From Burkholderia sp. E7m39 (GTDB taxonomy: Bacteria; Pseudomonadota; Gammaproteobacteria; Burkholderiales; Burkholderiaceae): a stretch of DNA of 38,639 bases. Below are positions 25,294 to 33,934 of this stretch, piece by piece. The stretch spans positions 1-38,639 of the forward strand of contig BBSL01000071.1 in the NCBI GenBank assembly GCA_001319865.1. Reading direction: 5' to 3'. The notes under the pieces are model-generated. The model was not told the origin of the DNA. It saw only the letters and a list, made by a program, of their open reading frames with translations, and did no database searches. The position numbers were made by a program, and so were the translations under genes. Within the stretch, counting starts at the first letter, position 1. The number at the start of each line of letters is the position of its first letter.

Positions 25294-25719
25294 CTACATC
25301 GCGTTGGGATCGGTGACGAAGCCGACCTTCGACAAGCCTGCTGATTGCGCTGCGGATAACAGTCTCGCCACGCTCTCATAGCGCACGTCACGGTCTGCTG
25401 CGAGTCGAATCTCGGGTTGCGGCGCAATCTTCGCTGCAGCGGCGAGACGCTCGATGACCGTCGAATCGTCGAGCGCCTCGCCGTTCCAGCGCATCTTGCC
25501 GGCGGCATTGATAGCTACGTCCACATGAGCGGTGCGAAGGTCTTCGCGCTGATTGCTGGCGTGCGGCACCTGGACGTGGGCCGCATCGTGAATGACGGGT
25601 AACGTGACCATGAAGACGACCAGCAGCACCAGCATGACGTCGACGAGCGGCGTCATGTTGATTTCGCTGATGACTGCGCCTTCGTCGTTGAAAGAAAACA
25701 GATCGATGGCCATTTCCAT
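25294..25719 (-). CDS. exbD: ExbD-type TonB energiser
   Basis: A 141-residue protein with one membrane helix carrying the conserved ion-channel Asp (Asp27 in TPLVDVMLVLLVVFMV) and a periplasmic domain ending VGFVTDPNAM. With ExbB it uses the proton gradient to drive TonB. The ATG at 25719 overlaps the ExbB stop (TGATG); a GTG at 25722 is an alternative. It serves the receptor encoded further down the same operon. Confidence 0.93.
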   Translation of the reverse strand: MEMAIDLFSFNDEGAVISEINMTPLVDVMLVLLVVFMVTLPVIHDAAHVQVPHASNQREDLRTAHVDVAINAAGKMRWNGEALDDSTVIERLAAAAKIAPQPEIRLAADRDVRYESVARLLSAAQSAGLSKVGFVTDPNAM

Positions 25720-26441
25720 CACCTCGCGTTGGCGGTGCGCAATGGTTGGGGCGCCGTCGTGCGCGACGCGCAGGCGGGCGTCGTGCCGGTGAGCAGCAGC
25801 GAATGCAGCGCATGTGCGAAGCGGTTCAGCGTGGCGACGATATCCCGGTTCAGGCGTGTCAGTCCGTTGTAGCCCAGTACAGCCGGAATGGCGACGAACA
25901 GGCCGAAGGCGGTCATGATCAGCGCTTCGCCGACGGGCCCCGCCACCTGATCAAGGCTCGCCTGCCTGCTTGTTCCGAGCATCAGCAACGCGTGATAAAT
26001 CCCCCACACTGTGCCGATCAGGCCGACGAACGGAGCCGTCGAGCCGATAGACGCCAGCACGGCAAGACCGCGTTGCAGCCGCGAGGCGCTCTCGTCGATC
26101 GACGACTTCAGGTTGCGCAGCAGCCAGTCGCTCGGATCGACGCGATCTTGCAGCCGGCCACGGTTTGCATCGTGAAGCGCGATGGCAGCTTGTCCGGCGC
26201 GCGCCAGGTCATGTAGCGGGGTGCCAGGTTCGCCGAGTCCGCGCAATCCTGCGTCGAAGTCGTCAGCGCTCCAGAACTGCTGTTCTGCGCGTGTCGCGAG
26301 GCGTCTGACACGCGAGAACTCAAGCGCTTTGGCGACGATCATGCTCCATGACAGGATCGACATCGCAAGCAGAATCATGGCAATGGCGCGCGTGGCGATG
26401 TCGCCTTGCTGCCAGAGGTGAGGTAGTCCGTACGCATGCAT
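25719..26441 (-). CDS. exbB: ExbB-type TonB energiser (MotA/TolQ/ExbB family)
   Basis: A 240-residue protein with three membrane helices, at about residues 18-38, 122-150 and 168-192. The second and third carry the family signatures ASIGSTAPFVGLIGTVWGIY and GEALIMTAFGLFVAIPAVLGYN. It forms the proton channel with ExbD. The frame is open far upstream, but AAAGGAG nine bases before the ATG at 26441 fixes the start; this ATG lies 13 bases after the TonB stop. The operon order tonB-exbB-exbD is the standard dedicated energiser set. Confidence 0.94.
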   Translation of the reverse strand: MHAYGLPHLWQQGDIATRAIAMILLAMSILSWSMIVAKALEFSRVRRLATRAEQQFWSADDFDAGLRGLGEPGTPLHDLARAGQAAIALHDANRGRLQDRVDPSDWLLRNLKSSIDESASRLQRGLAVLASIGSTAPFVGLIGTVWGIYHALLMLGTSRQASLDQVAGPVGEALIMTAFGLFVAIPAVLGYNGLTRLNRDIVATLNRFAHALHSLLLTGTTPACASRTTAPQPLRTANAR

Positions 26442-26454
26442 GACCGTGACTCCT

Positions 26455-27255
26455 TTAGTTAGTGAAACCGAATGTGAAAGGGACGGCAGCGGTCGCGCGT
26501 TTTGCGGCCCCGTTGACGATATGCGGTGAACAGGTGCTGGCGAGTACGGCGTCGCGGGCCGCGTCGTCGAGACGCCGGTAGCCGCTGCTGCGCACGACGC
26601 GCGCCGATTCGATGGCGCCGCGTTCATCGATGATCAATTGCACGATGGCCGTGCCCGCTTCCTGCAGACGTCTGGACATCGGCGGATAGGGCGGCTTGAC
26701 CATGGTGCAGTCGGGGCGGCTGATGGCTGCAATTGCGGCCGTTGCAGGCGACGCGGCGGACAGCGGCGCTACAGCAGTGGGTGTCGAAGGAGCGTCGGGC
26801 GCGGGCAATGTGCTTGCAGGCACCGCGTTCTGGCGCTCCGGTGAAAGGGGTTGTAGCGTCTGACTCGAATCGGCGGTGGGGACGACTCGCCGTGGTGGCG
26901 ATGGGATGGGAGAAGACGGCGGCGGCGACCGGCGAGCCGGTCGTTGCGCGGCGGCACGCGGTGGCTGCGCGATATCCTCTCTGCCTGGTTTCGAGGCTTC
27001 GCGCGGAATGCTTGTGACAGATGCGACCGGCGGCGCGATCAACGTTACTGTCAAGGTTCGAACCGGTTGAACTCGCAACGGCTGCAATGGCTCCGATGGC
27101 CACAGGACGAGGGCCGAGACCAGGCATGCATGCAGTGCGCCGACGAATGCCACGACGACGCCGAGCCGTTCGTGAGCGAAAAGGCGCGCGTTGTCAGCGG
27201 TGCGATCGATTGTCAACTCAACCGCTTTTGAGCCAGAAAGTGCGTGTATATCCAT
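26455..27255 (-). CDS. tonB: TonB protein
   Basis: A 266-residue TonB: cytoplasmic tail, one membrane anchor (about 31-51, GVVVAFVGALHACLVSALVL), a long periplasmic Pro/Ser/Arg-rich spacer (about 75-180) and a C-terminal TonB domain (about 190-266: KPPYPPMSRRLQEAGTAIVQ, then a final VPFTFGF strand). It transmits energy from ExbBD to the outer-membrane receptor. The frame extends to 27360, but the upstream part looks non-coding, so the ATG at 27255 is preferred although its ribosome site is weak. Confidence 0.9.
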   Translation of the reverse strand: MDIHALSGSKAVELTIDRTADNARLFAHERLGVVVAFVGALHACLVSALVLWPSEPLQPLRVQPVRTLTVTLIAPPVASVTSIPREASKPGREDIAQPPRAAAQRPARRSPPPSSPIPSPPRRVVPTADSSQTLQPLSPERQNAVPASTLPAPDAPSTPTAVAPLSAASPATAAIAAISRPDCTMVKPPYPPMSRRLQEAGTAIVQLIIDERGAIESARVVRSSGYRRLDDAARDAVLASTCSPHIVNGAAKRATAAVPFTFGFTN

Positions 27256-27403
27256 CGCGTTCACCGTTTCGACGGCCACTTGCGCGGCGGCCGTCCACGT
27301 TCGCAAAGAGCGGATAGCTATTTGGGATTCCCTGAAAGCAGGATGAGCCCCGGCCTGCACCCTTGGCGGGCGCTATGCGTCGGACGATGTGCAGGGGTGG
27401 AGC

Positions 27404-27763
27404 TCAGGAAAGAACGGGTGGGGCGCGAGGACGGCCTGACGGATAGTCGCGAATGCTGATGAAAAGCGGGCGCGCCAACGCCGGAACGATGGCAAGAAGG
27501 ATGGTGACCGCCTCGGGCGGTGGCGCGGGCGGAACGGCGAACGCGTGCTGTGCAATGAGATCGCAGTAGCCGCATGCACTCAGGGAATCGTTGGTGGCGT
27601 GATGCGATGAGCCTTTTTCGACGATGGCGGAACAGTTGACCGCAAATGGCTCAGACGATTGCGCAAACGCCACCAGTTGACTGACCAGCGGCACGAGCAC
27701 GATCAGCCAGATGGCGATGAGGCCAAGCCATGCGGTGCGATGTTTTCGGGCGCGACTGGTCAT
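27404..27763 (-). CDS. DUF2946 membrane protein (copy 2)
   Basis: A 119-residue protein with an N-terminal hydrophobic segment (AWLGLIAIWLIVLVPLVSQLV), a short SSHHA stretch and the motif CGYCDLIAQHA, the same as copy 1 except that the trailing HHP is lost. A second hydrophobic stretch (VTILLAIVPALARPLFI) follows. The start at 27763 gives a normal DUF2946 length; the frame is open to 27937 without a good start. It precedes tonB in the putative copper-uptake operon. Confidence 0.82.
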   Translation of the reverse strand: MTSRARKHRTAWLGLIAIWLIVLVPLVSQLVAFAQSSEPFAVNCSAIVEKGSSHHATNDSLSACGYCDLIAQHAFAVPPAPPPEAVTILLAIVPALARPLFISIRDYPSGRPRAPPVLS

Positions 27764-27918
27764 GATGTATGAACAACGTGCACGAACTGCGATGGTCAAT
27801 GAAAGACAGTAACGATGTCGACGAACTGTATGGTGAGAGTAGCCGAATCTGAGGGGGACACAGAAAGTTTCGTTAAGTGAATTGTTCGGTGGATCACGTT
27901 TGAACGACTTGAACTGCA

Positions 27919-28290
27919 TCAGTCGCTTGCGCTCCATTGGCGCTGCTGGTTGTTCGGTTTTTTATGTGGCGCGTGCTCACGCCAGTGAGGGCGAACTCGC
28001 GTTACGCCATACCCATATCCGTAAATGGCCGGGGGCGGTCCGTAGACTTCGGGTGGAGGTTCGTAGACGACAGGTGCCGGATATGTTCGTACGGTTGGCG
28101 GGGCGTACGGCTGCACGTCAGCAGAGGAATACGGTTCGTGCCAAATCAATGGTGGCACGGATACATAGTCGGGGCTGGGCACGTACAGGAATTCACCCGC
28201 ACCCGCAGCCACATCCGCATTCGCATGCGGCACTGCGGCATAGCACGTGCAAAGAGCTGTGAATTTCACGAGAGTGACGACGATGCGCAT
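27919..28290 (-). CDS. Small exported Pro/Tyr-rich protein
   Basis: A 123-residue protein from the ATG at 28290. A signal peptide runs to about residue 26 (HANA|D). The mature part is full of Pro, Tyr and Val (YAPPTVRTYPAPVVYEPPPE, YGPPPAIYGYGYG) and ends in a basic His-containing tail (RPHWREHAPHKKP). Such proteins are common in Burkholderia; no function is known. It is the first gene of the minus-strand metal-uptake set, but the 155-base gap before the DUF2946 gene leaves room for a separate promoter. The scattered His residues could bind metal. Confidence 0.65.
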   Translation of the reverse strand: MRIVVTLVKFTALCTCYAAVPHANADVAAGAGEFLYVPSPDYVSVPPLIWHEPYSSADVQPYAPPTVRTYPAPVVYEPPPEVYGPPPAIYGYGYGVTRVRPHWREHAPHKKPNNQQRQWSASD

Positions 28291-28384
28291 TTCAGACGTT
28301 CCGATTTCGCTTGCCCGTACCGACACTTCTAAAGAAAAGATAGTCGCTTGGAAACGGAACAGAGGTACTCTGCAAATTCTTTTG

Positions 28385-28401
28385 TAACTGGCGGTAACTG
28401 T
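28385..28401. promoter_or_regulatory. Tandem heptamer, possible response-regulator site
   Basis: GTAACTG occurs twice in the same orientation with a ten-base period (28385-28391 and 28395-28401). Tandem half-sites one helical turn apart are typical of OmpR/PhoB-family response regulators, which include copper-sensing CopR/CusR types. The site lies 95 bases upstream of the minus-strand exported-protein gene and 159 bases before the plus-strand glucosidase gene. Confidence 0.3.
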
Positions 28402-28559
28402 CGTCTGATACACGGTCGCCCCCATTTTGAAAGGCCGGGGGACGATCTCGAACTCGGCAAGTCGGTCTCAATGGATTGCCTGCACCTCTTTCTGACGCGA
28501 ACCCTCCAACCGCGCTAGGATGTCAGTCCGACCGTCATCCGACAGACGAGGACGCTGCC

Positions 28560-31295
28560 ATGCCCGCGCTGCGCGCTGCGAATCTGCTTGCCACCGCCGA
28601 AGGGATGCGCCTGCACTCCAGCGAGTGCGCGCGATGGCAGCGCTGGGGTCCCTATCTGAGCGAGCGTCAGTGGGGCACGGTGCGTGAGGATTACAGTCCC
28701 AACGGCACGGCATGGGACTACTTTCCGCACGATCACGCGCGCAGCCGCGCATACCGCTGGGGCGAAGACGGCATCGGCGGATTCGGCGACGATACGCTGG
28801 ACTGGTGCGTGTCGATTGCAATGTGGAACCGCGCCGATCCCATTCTGAAAGAGCGCCTGTTCGGCCTGACGAATCAGGAAGGCAACCACGGCGAGGACGT
28901 CAAGGAGCTGTACTTTTACCTGGACGGCACGCCGACGCATTCCTATATGCGCATGCTCTACAAGTATCCGCACGCCGCGTTTCCGTATCAGGATCTCGTC
29001 GAAGAGAACGGCCGGCGCGGCACGGACCTGCCCGAATACGAAGTGCTCGACACGGGCGTGTTCGATGATCTGCGTTATTTCGACGTAACCGTCGAGTATG
29101 CAAAGAACACGCCCGAAGACATCGTGATGCGCGTAACCGTCGAAAATCGCGGCGACGAATCCGCTTGCATCGATCTGCTGCCGCAATTCTGGGCGCGCAA
29201 CAAGTGGTCGTGGAACGGCGCCGCCGAGCGCCCGCTCCTGAAGAAGGAAACGGTGCACGGCGTGACGCGGCTGCTGGGCACGCACCCGGGCCACGAGCCG
29301 ATCGTCGTCACGGCGTGGTCGCCCGATACGACCGTGCTTGAATGGATCTTCTGCGAGAACGACACGAACGTCCGGCGTCATTTTGGCATGGAAGGCGACG
29401 GCCCCTTCAAGGACGGTTTCAACGATTACGTCGTGCACGGTGACGCGAACGCCATACGCCGCGACGCAGGCACGAAGGCGGCCGTGCATCTGCCGCTCAA
29501 TCTTCCGCCGCACGGCACGGCTGTCGTTTATCTGCGCTGGCGGCCCGAGTTTTCCTGCGATGAAACGCCGCTCGACGCCGCCGATCTGTTTGCGCAACGC
29601 ATCGCCGATGCCGACGCGTTCTATGTGGCGTTGCAGCACGACATGGAAGGCGTCGACGAGCGGCTCGTGCAGCGACAGGCGCTCGCGGGCATGCTGTGGT
29701 CGAAACAGTACTACCAGTTCGACGTGCAGCGCTGGATGGACGGCGACCCCGCGCAGCCCGTGCCGCCCGCGTCGCGCAAGCAGGGACGCAATCGCGACTG
29801 GCGGCATCTGTGCAATGCCGACATCGTGTCGATGCCCGACAAATGGGAGTATCCGTGGTACGCGTCGTGGGATCTCGCGTTTCATGCCGCCGCGTTCGCG
29901 CTAATCGATCCCGAGTTCGCGAAACGTCAACTGCTGCTGCTCGTGAAAGACCGATACATGCATCCGAACGGGCAGATTCCCGCCTACGAATGGGCGTTCA
30001 GCGATGCCAACCCGCCCGTGCATGCGTGGGCCGCGTGGCGTGTCTATGAAATCGATCGCGCGCTGACGGGCAAGGGCGACCGCGATTTTCTCGAACTCGT
30101 CTTCCACAAGCTGCTGCTGAACTTCGCGTGGTGGGTGAACCGCAAGGACGCGGACGGCCGGAATATTTTCCAGGGCGGATTTCTCGGGCTCGACAACGTC
30201 GGCATTTTCGACCGTTCGTCGCCACTGCCCACGGGCGGTCATATCGATCAGGCCGACGGCACCGCGTGGATGGCGGCCTATGCGCTGGACCTGATGCGCA
30301 TCGCGCTCGAACTCGCGTTTGCGAATCACGTGTTCGTCGATATCGGCGTGAAGTTCTTCGAGCACTTTCTGTACATCGCGCAGGCCGTCAGTTGCGAAGA
30401 CAACTGCGATACAGGGCTGTGGGACAGCGAAGACGAATTCTTCTACGACAAGCTGCGCCTGCCCGACGGCAGCAGCATACCGATGCGCGTGCGCTCCATC
30501 GTCGGGCTGATTCCGCTGCTCGCCGTGCATGTGCTCGAAGAGCGTCTGCACGGCTCGCTGCCGGGCTTGCGCGACCGGCTGGTCTGGTTCCTGCGCAACA
30601 AGCCGGACCTCGCGCGGCTGGTGTCGCGCTGGAACGAGCCGGGGCGCGGCAACAGCCTGCTGCTGTCGCTGCTGCGCGGACATCGGATGAAAGCGCTGTT
30701 GCGGCGCGCGCTCGACCAAGCCGAGTTCCTGTCCGATCACGGCGTGCGCGCGCTGTCGCGCGTGCATCGCGATCAGCCCTACGTGTACCGGCACAACGGC
30801 CAGAGCTTTTGCGTGAAGTATCTGCCCGCCGAATCGGACACGCGCGTGTTCGGCGGCAATTCGAACTGGCGCGGGCCCGTGTGGATGCCCGTCAACTATC
30901 TGCTGATCGAGTCGCTGTACGAGTTCCATCGCTACTATGGGGACGATTTCCGCGTCGAGTATCCGACGGGCTCGGGCAAGCAGCTGTCGCTGGCCGAAAT
31001 CGCCGATGCGCTCGCGCGGCGCGCGACCACGCTGTTCCTGAAGGACGCGAACAACGAGCGCCCCGTGATGGCCGCGTATCCGCTGCTGCAGGCGGACCCG
31101 CGCTCGCAGGATCTCGTGCTCTTTCACGAATACTTTCACGGCGATAACGGGCGCGGCATTGGCGCCTCGCATCAGACGGGATGGACGGGCCTGGTCGCGT
31201 TGCTGCTGCAGCCGCGCGAGGCCGCAAGCTCGGGCGTGCTGCCCGCGACGGGCGAGATGCCCGAGCGCGAGCGCGATGCCGCCCCCGTGAAGTAG
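28560..31295 (+). CDS. GH63-like (MGH1-type) glucosidase
   Basis: A 911-residue cytoplasmic protein, no signal peptide. The N-terminal part has highly conserved blocks of a bacterial/yeast family (YLSERQWGTVREDYS, WDYFPHDHARSRAYRWGEDG, LFGLTNQEGNHGEDVKELYF), which I recall as related to yeast YMR196W. The second half is an (alpha/alpha)6-type catalytic domain with YPWYASWDLAFHAAAFALID (Asp438 is a candidate catalytic acid), IPAYEWAFSDANPPVHAWA and NSNWRGPVWMPVNYLLIE. It probably releases glucose from a glucoside or oligosaccharide. The following genes handle glucose 6-phosphate formation and oxidation, which supports glucose as product. The frame begins earlier at a TTG, but the ATG at 28560 with GAGG upstream is preferred. 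The exact substrate is unknown. Confidence 0.85.
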   Translation: MPALRAANLLATAEGMRLHSSECARWQRWGPYLSERQWGTVREDYSPNGTAWDYFPHDHARSRAYRWGEDGIGGFGDDTLDWCVSIAMWNRADPILKERLFGLTNQEGNHGEDVKELYFYLDGTPTHSYMRMLYKYPHAAFPYQDLVEENGRRGTDLPEYEVLDTGVFDDLRYFDVTVEYAKNTPEDIVMRVTVENRGDESACIDLLPQFWARNKWSWNGAAERPLLKKETVHGVTRLLGTHPGHEPIVVTAWSPDTTVLEWIFCENDTNVRRHFGMEGDGPFKDGFNDYVVHGDANAIRRDAGTKAAVHLPLNLPPHGTAVVYLRWRPEFSCDETPLDAADLFAQRIADADAFYVALQHDMEGVDERLVQRQALAGMLWSKQYYQFDVQRWMDGDPAQPVPPASRKQGRNRDWRHLCNADIVSMPDKWEYPWYASWDLAFHAAAFALIDPEFAKRQLLLLVKDRYMHPNGQIPAYEWAFSDANPPVHAWAAWRVYEIDRALTGKGDRDFLELVFHKLLLNFAWWVNRKDADGRNIFQGGFLGLDNVGIFDRSSPLPTGGHIDQADGTAWMAAYALDLMRIALELAFANHVFVDIGVKFFEHFLYIAQAVSCEDNCDTGLWDSEDEFFYDKLRLPDGSSIPMRVRSIVGLIPLLAVHVLEERLHGSLPGLRDRLVWFLRNKPDLARLVSRWNEPGRGNSLLLSLLRGHRMKALLRRALDQAEFLSDHGVRALSRVHRDQPYVYRHNGQSFCVKYLPAESDTRVFGGNSNWRGPVWMPVNYLLIESLYEFHRYYGDDFRVEYPTGSGKQLSLAEIADALARRATTLFLKDANNERPVMAAYPLLQADPRSQDLVLFHEYFHGDNGRGIGASHQTGWTGLVALLLQPREAASSGVLPATGEMPERERDAAPVK

Positions 31296-31398
31296 ATCGC
31301 CTCGCCCGCAGCCGATGCATCCGTTCGATTGAACCGCGCGGCAGCGGGCCGGGTCTTTCGGATACCGCCCTTCGTGGCTCATTGACGGAACGCCTGCC

Positions 31399-33018
31399 AT
31401 GTCCAACGACGCGAAAACGACCGACGCATCCCCCGCCGCCCAGCCCGCAAGCTGCAAGATCGGCGCGGGGCCGCATGCCGCTGCCGCCGGGCCTGCCGGC
31501 AAGCAGCCCGCGCCACCTTGCACGCTCGTCATCTTCGGCGCGGGGGGCGACCTCACCAAACGGCTGCTGACGCCTTCGCTTTACAACCTCACCGTCGACG
31601 GACTGCTCGACGACGGCATGCAGATCATCGGCGTCAATCATGGCGAACGCGAGACCAAGGCATGGCTCGCCGATCTCGGCCAGTCGCTGCAGCAGTTCGC
31701 CGCCGACAAGGCGAGCGAAGCGTACACCGGCACGGTCGATGAAAAGGCCTGGCAGTGGCTGTCTTCGCGCATGGAGTACATGGCAGGCGAGTTCGATTCC
31801 GACGACGTGTATGAAGCGCTCAGGCAGCGCATCGACACGACGCCGCACGCGAACGCCATCTTCTATCTCGCCGTGGGCGCGCGCTTCTTCAGGCCGATCG
31901 TCGAACGTCTCGGCAAGCATGGTTTGCTCAAAGAAGACGACGCAGAAAACGGGGAAGGCAAGCGCGGCTTCAGGCGGCTCGTGATCGAGAAGCCGTTCGG
32001 CACCGACCTCGCGTCCGCGCGCGATCTGAACGCGCACATCCTGCGTTTTGCGCAGGAATCGCAGGTGTACCGGATCGATCACTTTCTCGGCAAGGACACT
32101 GTGCAGAGCATTCTTGCCGTGCGCTTCGCGAATGCGATGTTCGAGCCCATCTGGCGGCGCGAGTACATCGACAGCGTGCAGATCACGGCGGCGGAGACGC
32201 TGGGCGTCGAGGGGCGCGGCAAGTTTTACGAGCTAACGGGTGCTTTCCGCGACATGGTGCCGAATCATCTGTTCCAGCTGCTCGCGATGGTCGCGCTCGA
32301 ACCGCCCACATCGTTCGATGCCGAAGCCGTGCGCGACAAGAAGGCCGAATTGTTCGACGCGCTGGTGCCGCTGACACCCGAAGACGTCGTGTTCGGTCAA
32401 TACGAAAGGGGCGATGCGGGCGTCGGTTATCGCGAGGAGCGCGACGTTGCGCGCGACAGCACGACGGAGACCTATGCCGCCGCGCGCGTGTTCATCGACA
32501 ACTGGCGCTGGGCCGGCGTGCCGTTCTATTTGCGCACGGGCAAGCGCATGAGCACGAAGCTCACCGAAATCGCCGTGCAACTGAAGCGCGTGCCGTTCCT
32601 CATGTTCCGCGACACGCCCGTCGAGGCGTTGACGCCGAACGTCTTCACGCTGCGCATCGACCCTTCGCAGGGCACGCGTTTCGACTTCAACGTCAAGGTG
32701 CCCGGACCGACGATGCAGATCGGCAAGGTGCGCTCCGCGTTCAACTACAACGACTTCTTCACGGAGCGCGCGAACGTCGGTTACGAAACGCTGCTGTATG
32801 ACTGCATGCTCGGCGACGAGACGCTGTTCCAGCGCGCCGACAGTATCGAATCGAGCTGGTGCGCCGTGGATCGCGTGCTGCATCCCGAAGGCGGCGCGCT
32901 GCCGGTGCATGGCTACCCGGCGGGCAGCAGCGGTCCGAAGGAAGCCGACGAAATGCTCGCGCGCGACGGCCGCGCGTGGCGCCCGCTATCGAACGACGAC
33001 AACAGCCATCATGAATGA
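31399..33018 (+). CDS. zwf: Glucose-6-phosphate 1-dehydrogenase
   Basis: A 539-residue enzyme that oxidises glucose 6-phosphate to 6-phosphogluconolactone with NAD(P)+, feeding the pentose phosphate and Entner-Doudoroff routes. It has the nucleotide-binding motif GAGGDLTKR (47-55), the substrate motif RIDHFLGK (225-232) and the catalytic-base His290 in MVPNHLFQ. A 40-residue Ala/Pro-rich N-terminal extension precedes the Rossmann fold and is not seen in the well-studied enzymes. It is 104 bases after the glucosidase gene and its stop overlaps the glucokinase start. No pgl gene follows, unlike many zwf-pgl operons. Confidence 0.95.
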   Translation: MSNDAKTTDASPAAQPASCKIGAGPHAAAAGPAGKQPAPPCTLVIFGAGGDLTKRLLTPSLYNLTVDGLLDDGMQIIGVNHGERETKAWLADLGQSLQQFAADKASEAYTGTVDEKAWQWLSSRMEYMAGEFDSDDVYEALRQRIDTTPHANAIFYLAVGARFFRPIVERLGKHGLLKEDDAENGEGKRGFRRLVIEKPFGTDLASARDLNAHILRFAQESQVYRIDHFLGKDTVQSILAVRFANAMFEPIWRREYIDSVQITAAETLGVEGRGKFYELTGAFRDMVPNHLFQLLAMVALEPPTSFDAEAVRDKKAELFDALVPLTPEDVVFGQYERGDAGVGYREERDVARDSTTETYAAARVFIDNWRWAGVPFYLRTGKRMSTKLTEIAVQLKRVPFLMFRDTPVEALTPNVFTLRIDPSQGTRFDFNVKVPGPTMQIGKVRSAFNYNDFFTERANVGYETLLYDCMLGDETLFQRADSIESSWCAVDRVLHPEGGALPVHGYPAGSSGPKEADEMLARDGRAWRPLSNDDNSHHE

Positions 33019-33829
33019 AAGGGGACACGTCTTGGTTAAAGGCAAATACGAAGCCGCCACCGGCGCGGAACGGATACTGGCGATCGATATCGGCGGCACC
33101 GGACTGAAGGCGGCCGTGATCGACGCGGACGGCGCGATGCAAAGCGAGCGTGTACGCGTGGCGACGCCGCATCCGTGCACGCCGGAGCAACTCGTCGATA
33201 CGCTTGCCGCACTCGTGAAGCCGCTCGTCGACGCACATCATCCGTCGCTGATGTCGATCGGCTTTCCGGGCGTGGTGCGCGAGAACCGCGTGCTGACGGC
33301 ACCGAATATCGGCGACGCCGGCTGGCGCGGCTTCGCGCTCGCTCAAGCGCTGGCGTCGCGCGTGGGGGGCTTGCCCGTGCGCATGATCAACGACGCCGAA
33401 ATGCAAGGCTTCGCGGCGATCGAAGGGGAGGGCATCGAGTTCGTGCTGACGCTCGGCACGGGCGCGGGCACCGCGCTCTTTCGCGACGGCGAGCTGATGC
33501 CGCATCTCGAGCTTGCGCATCATCCCGTCAGCAAGGGCCGCACCTATGACGAGTACATCGGCAATGCGGCGCGCGAGAAGGCGGGCAACAAGCGCTGGAA
33601 TCGCCGCGTCGAGAAAGTGATCGGCATCCTCGCTTCGCTCGTCAACTACGACAAGCTGTGGATCGGCGGCGGCAATGCGGAGCGCCTGACGTTCGAATTG
33701 CCGTCGAATGCCGCGATCGTATCGAACGCGGCGGGCATCGAAGGCGGCGCGAGGCTCTGGCATCCGAAATCGGTGCGCGAGACGCGGCAATTGCCGGAAG
33801 CGAACCAGAAGTCAGGCGTGTTCGGCTGA
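33011..33829 (+). CDS. ppgK: Polyphosphate glucokinase (ROK family)
   Basis: A 272-residue sugar kinase: phosphate-1 motif AIDIGGTGLKAAVID (about 24-38), the PGVV turn, the catalytic Asp128 in INDAEMQGF, the phosphate-2 motif LTLGTGAGTALF, LELAHHPV and YIGNAAREKAG. The pattern matches polyphosphate glucokinases, which phosphorylate glucose with polyphosphate (and often ATP), and it lacks the zinc-Cys cluster of many ROK proteins. It makes the substrate of the neighbouring zwf product. The ATG at 33011 overlaps the zwf stop (ATGAATGA), but AAAGGGGA at 33018-33025 sits well for a TTG start at 33032, which would remove seven residues. Confidence 0.9.
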   Translation: MNERGHVLVKGKYEAATGAERILAIDIGGTGLKAAVIDADGAMQSERVRVATPHPCTPEQLVDTLAALVKPLVDAHHPSLMSIGFPGVVRENRVLTAPNIGDAGWRGFALAQALASRVGGLPVRMINDAEMQGFAAIEGEGIEFVLTLGTGAGTALFRDGELMPHLELAHHPVSKGRTYDEYIGNAAREKAGNKRWNRRVEKVIGILASLVNYDKLWIGGGNAERLTFELPSNAAIVSNAAGIEGGARLWHPKSVRETRQLPEANQKSGVFG

Positions 33830-33934
33830 GGCGAACGCGGCTCACGGCGCGCGTGGAATAAACGGGCATGGCCGTTCGTTTCCTGCACGGCGGTCACGCA
33901 CGCAGGACCGCGCATCGTTCGACGGAGCCGCTCA

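Noticed and set aside
29901..31559. Long minus-strand open frame (552 codons) opposite the glucosidase
   Set aside because: It mirrors the codon pattern of a well-supported gene in GC-rich DNA and encodes no recognisable domain. The same holds for the long antisense frames at 1934-3145, 28515-29885 and 36974-38341.
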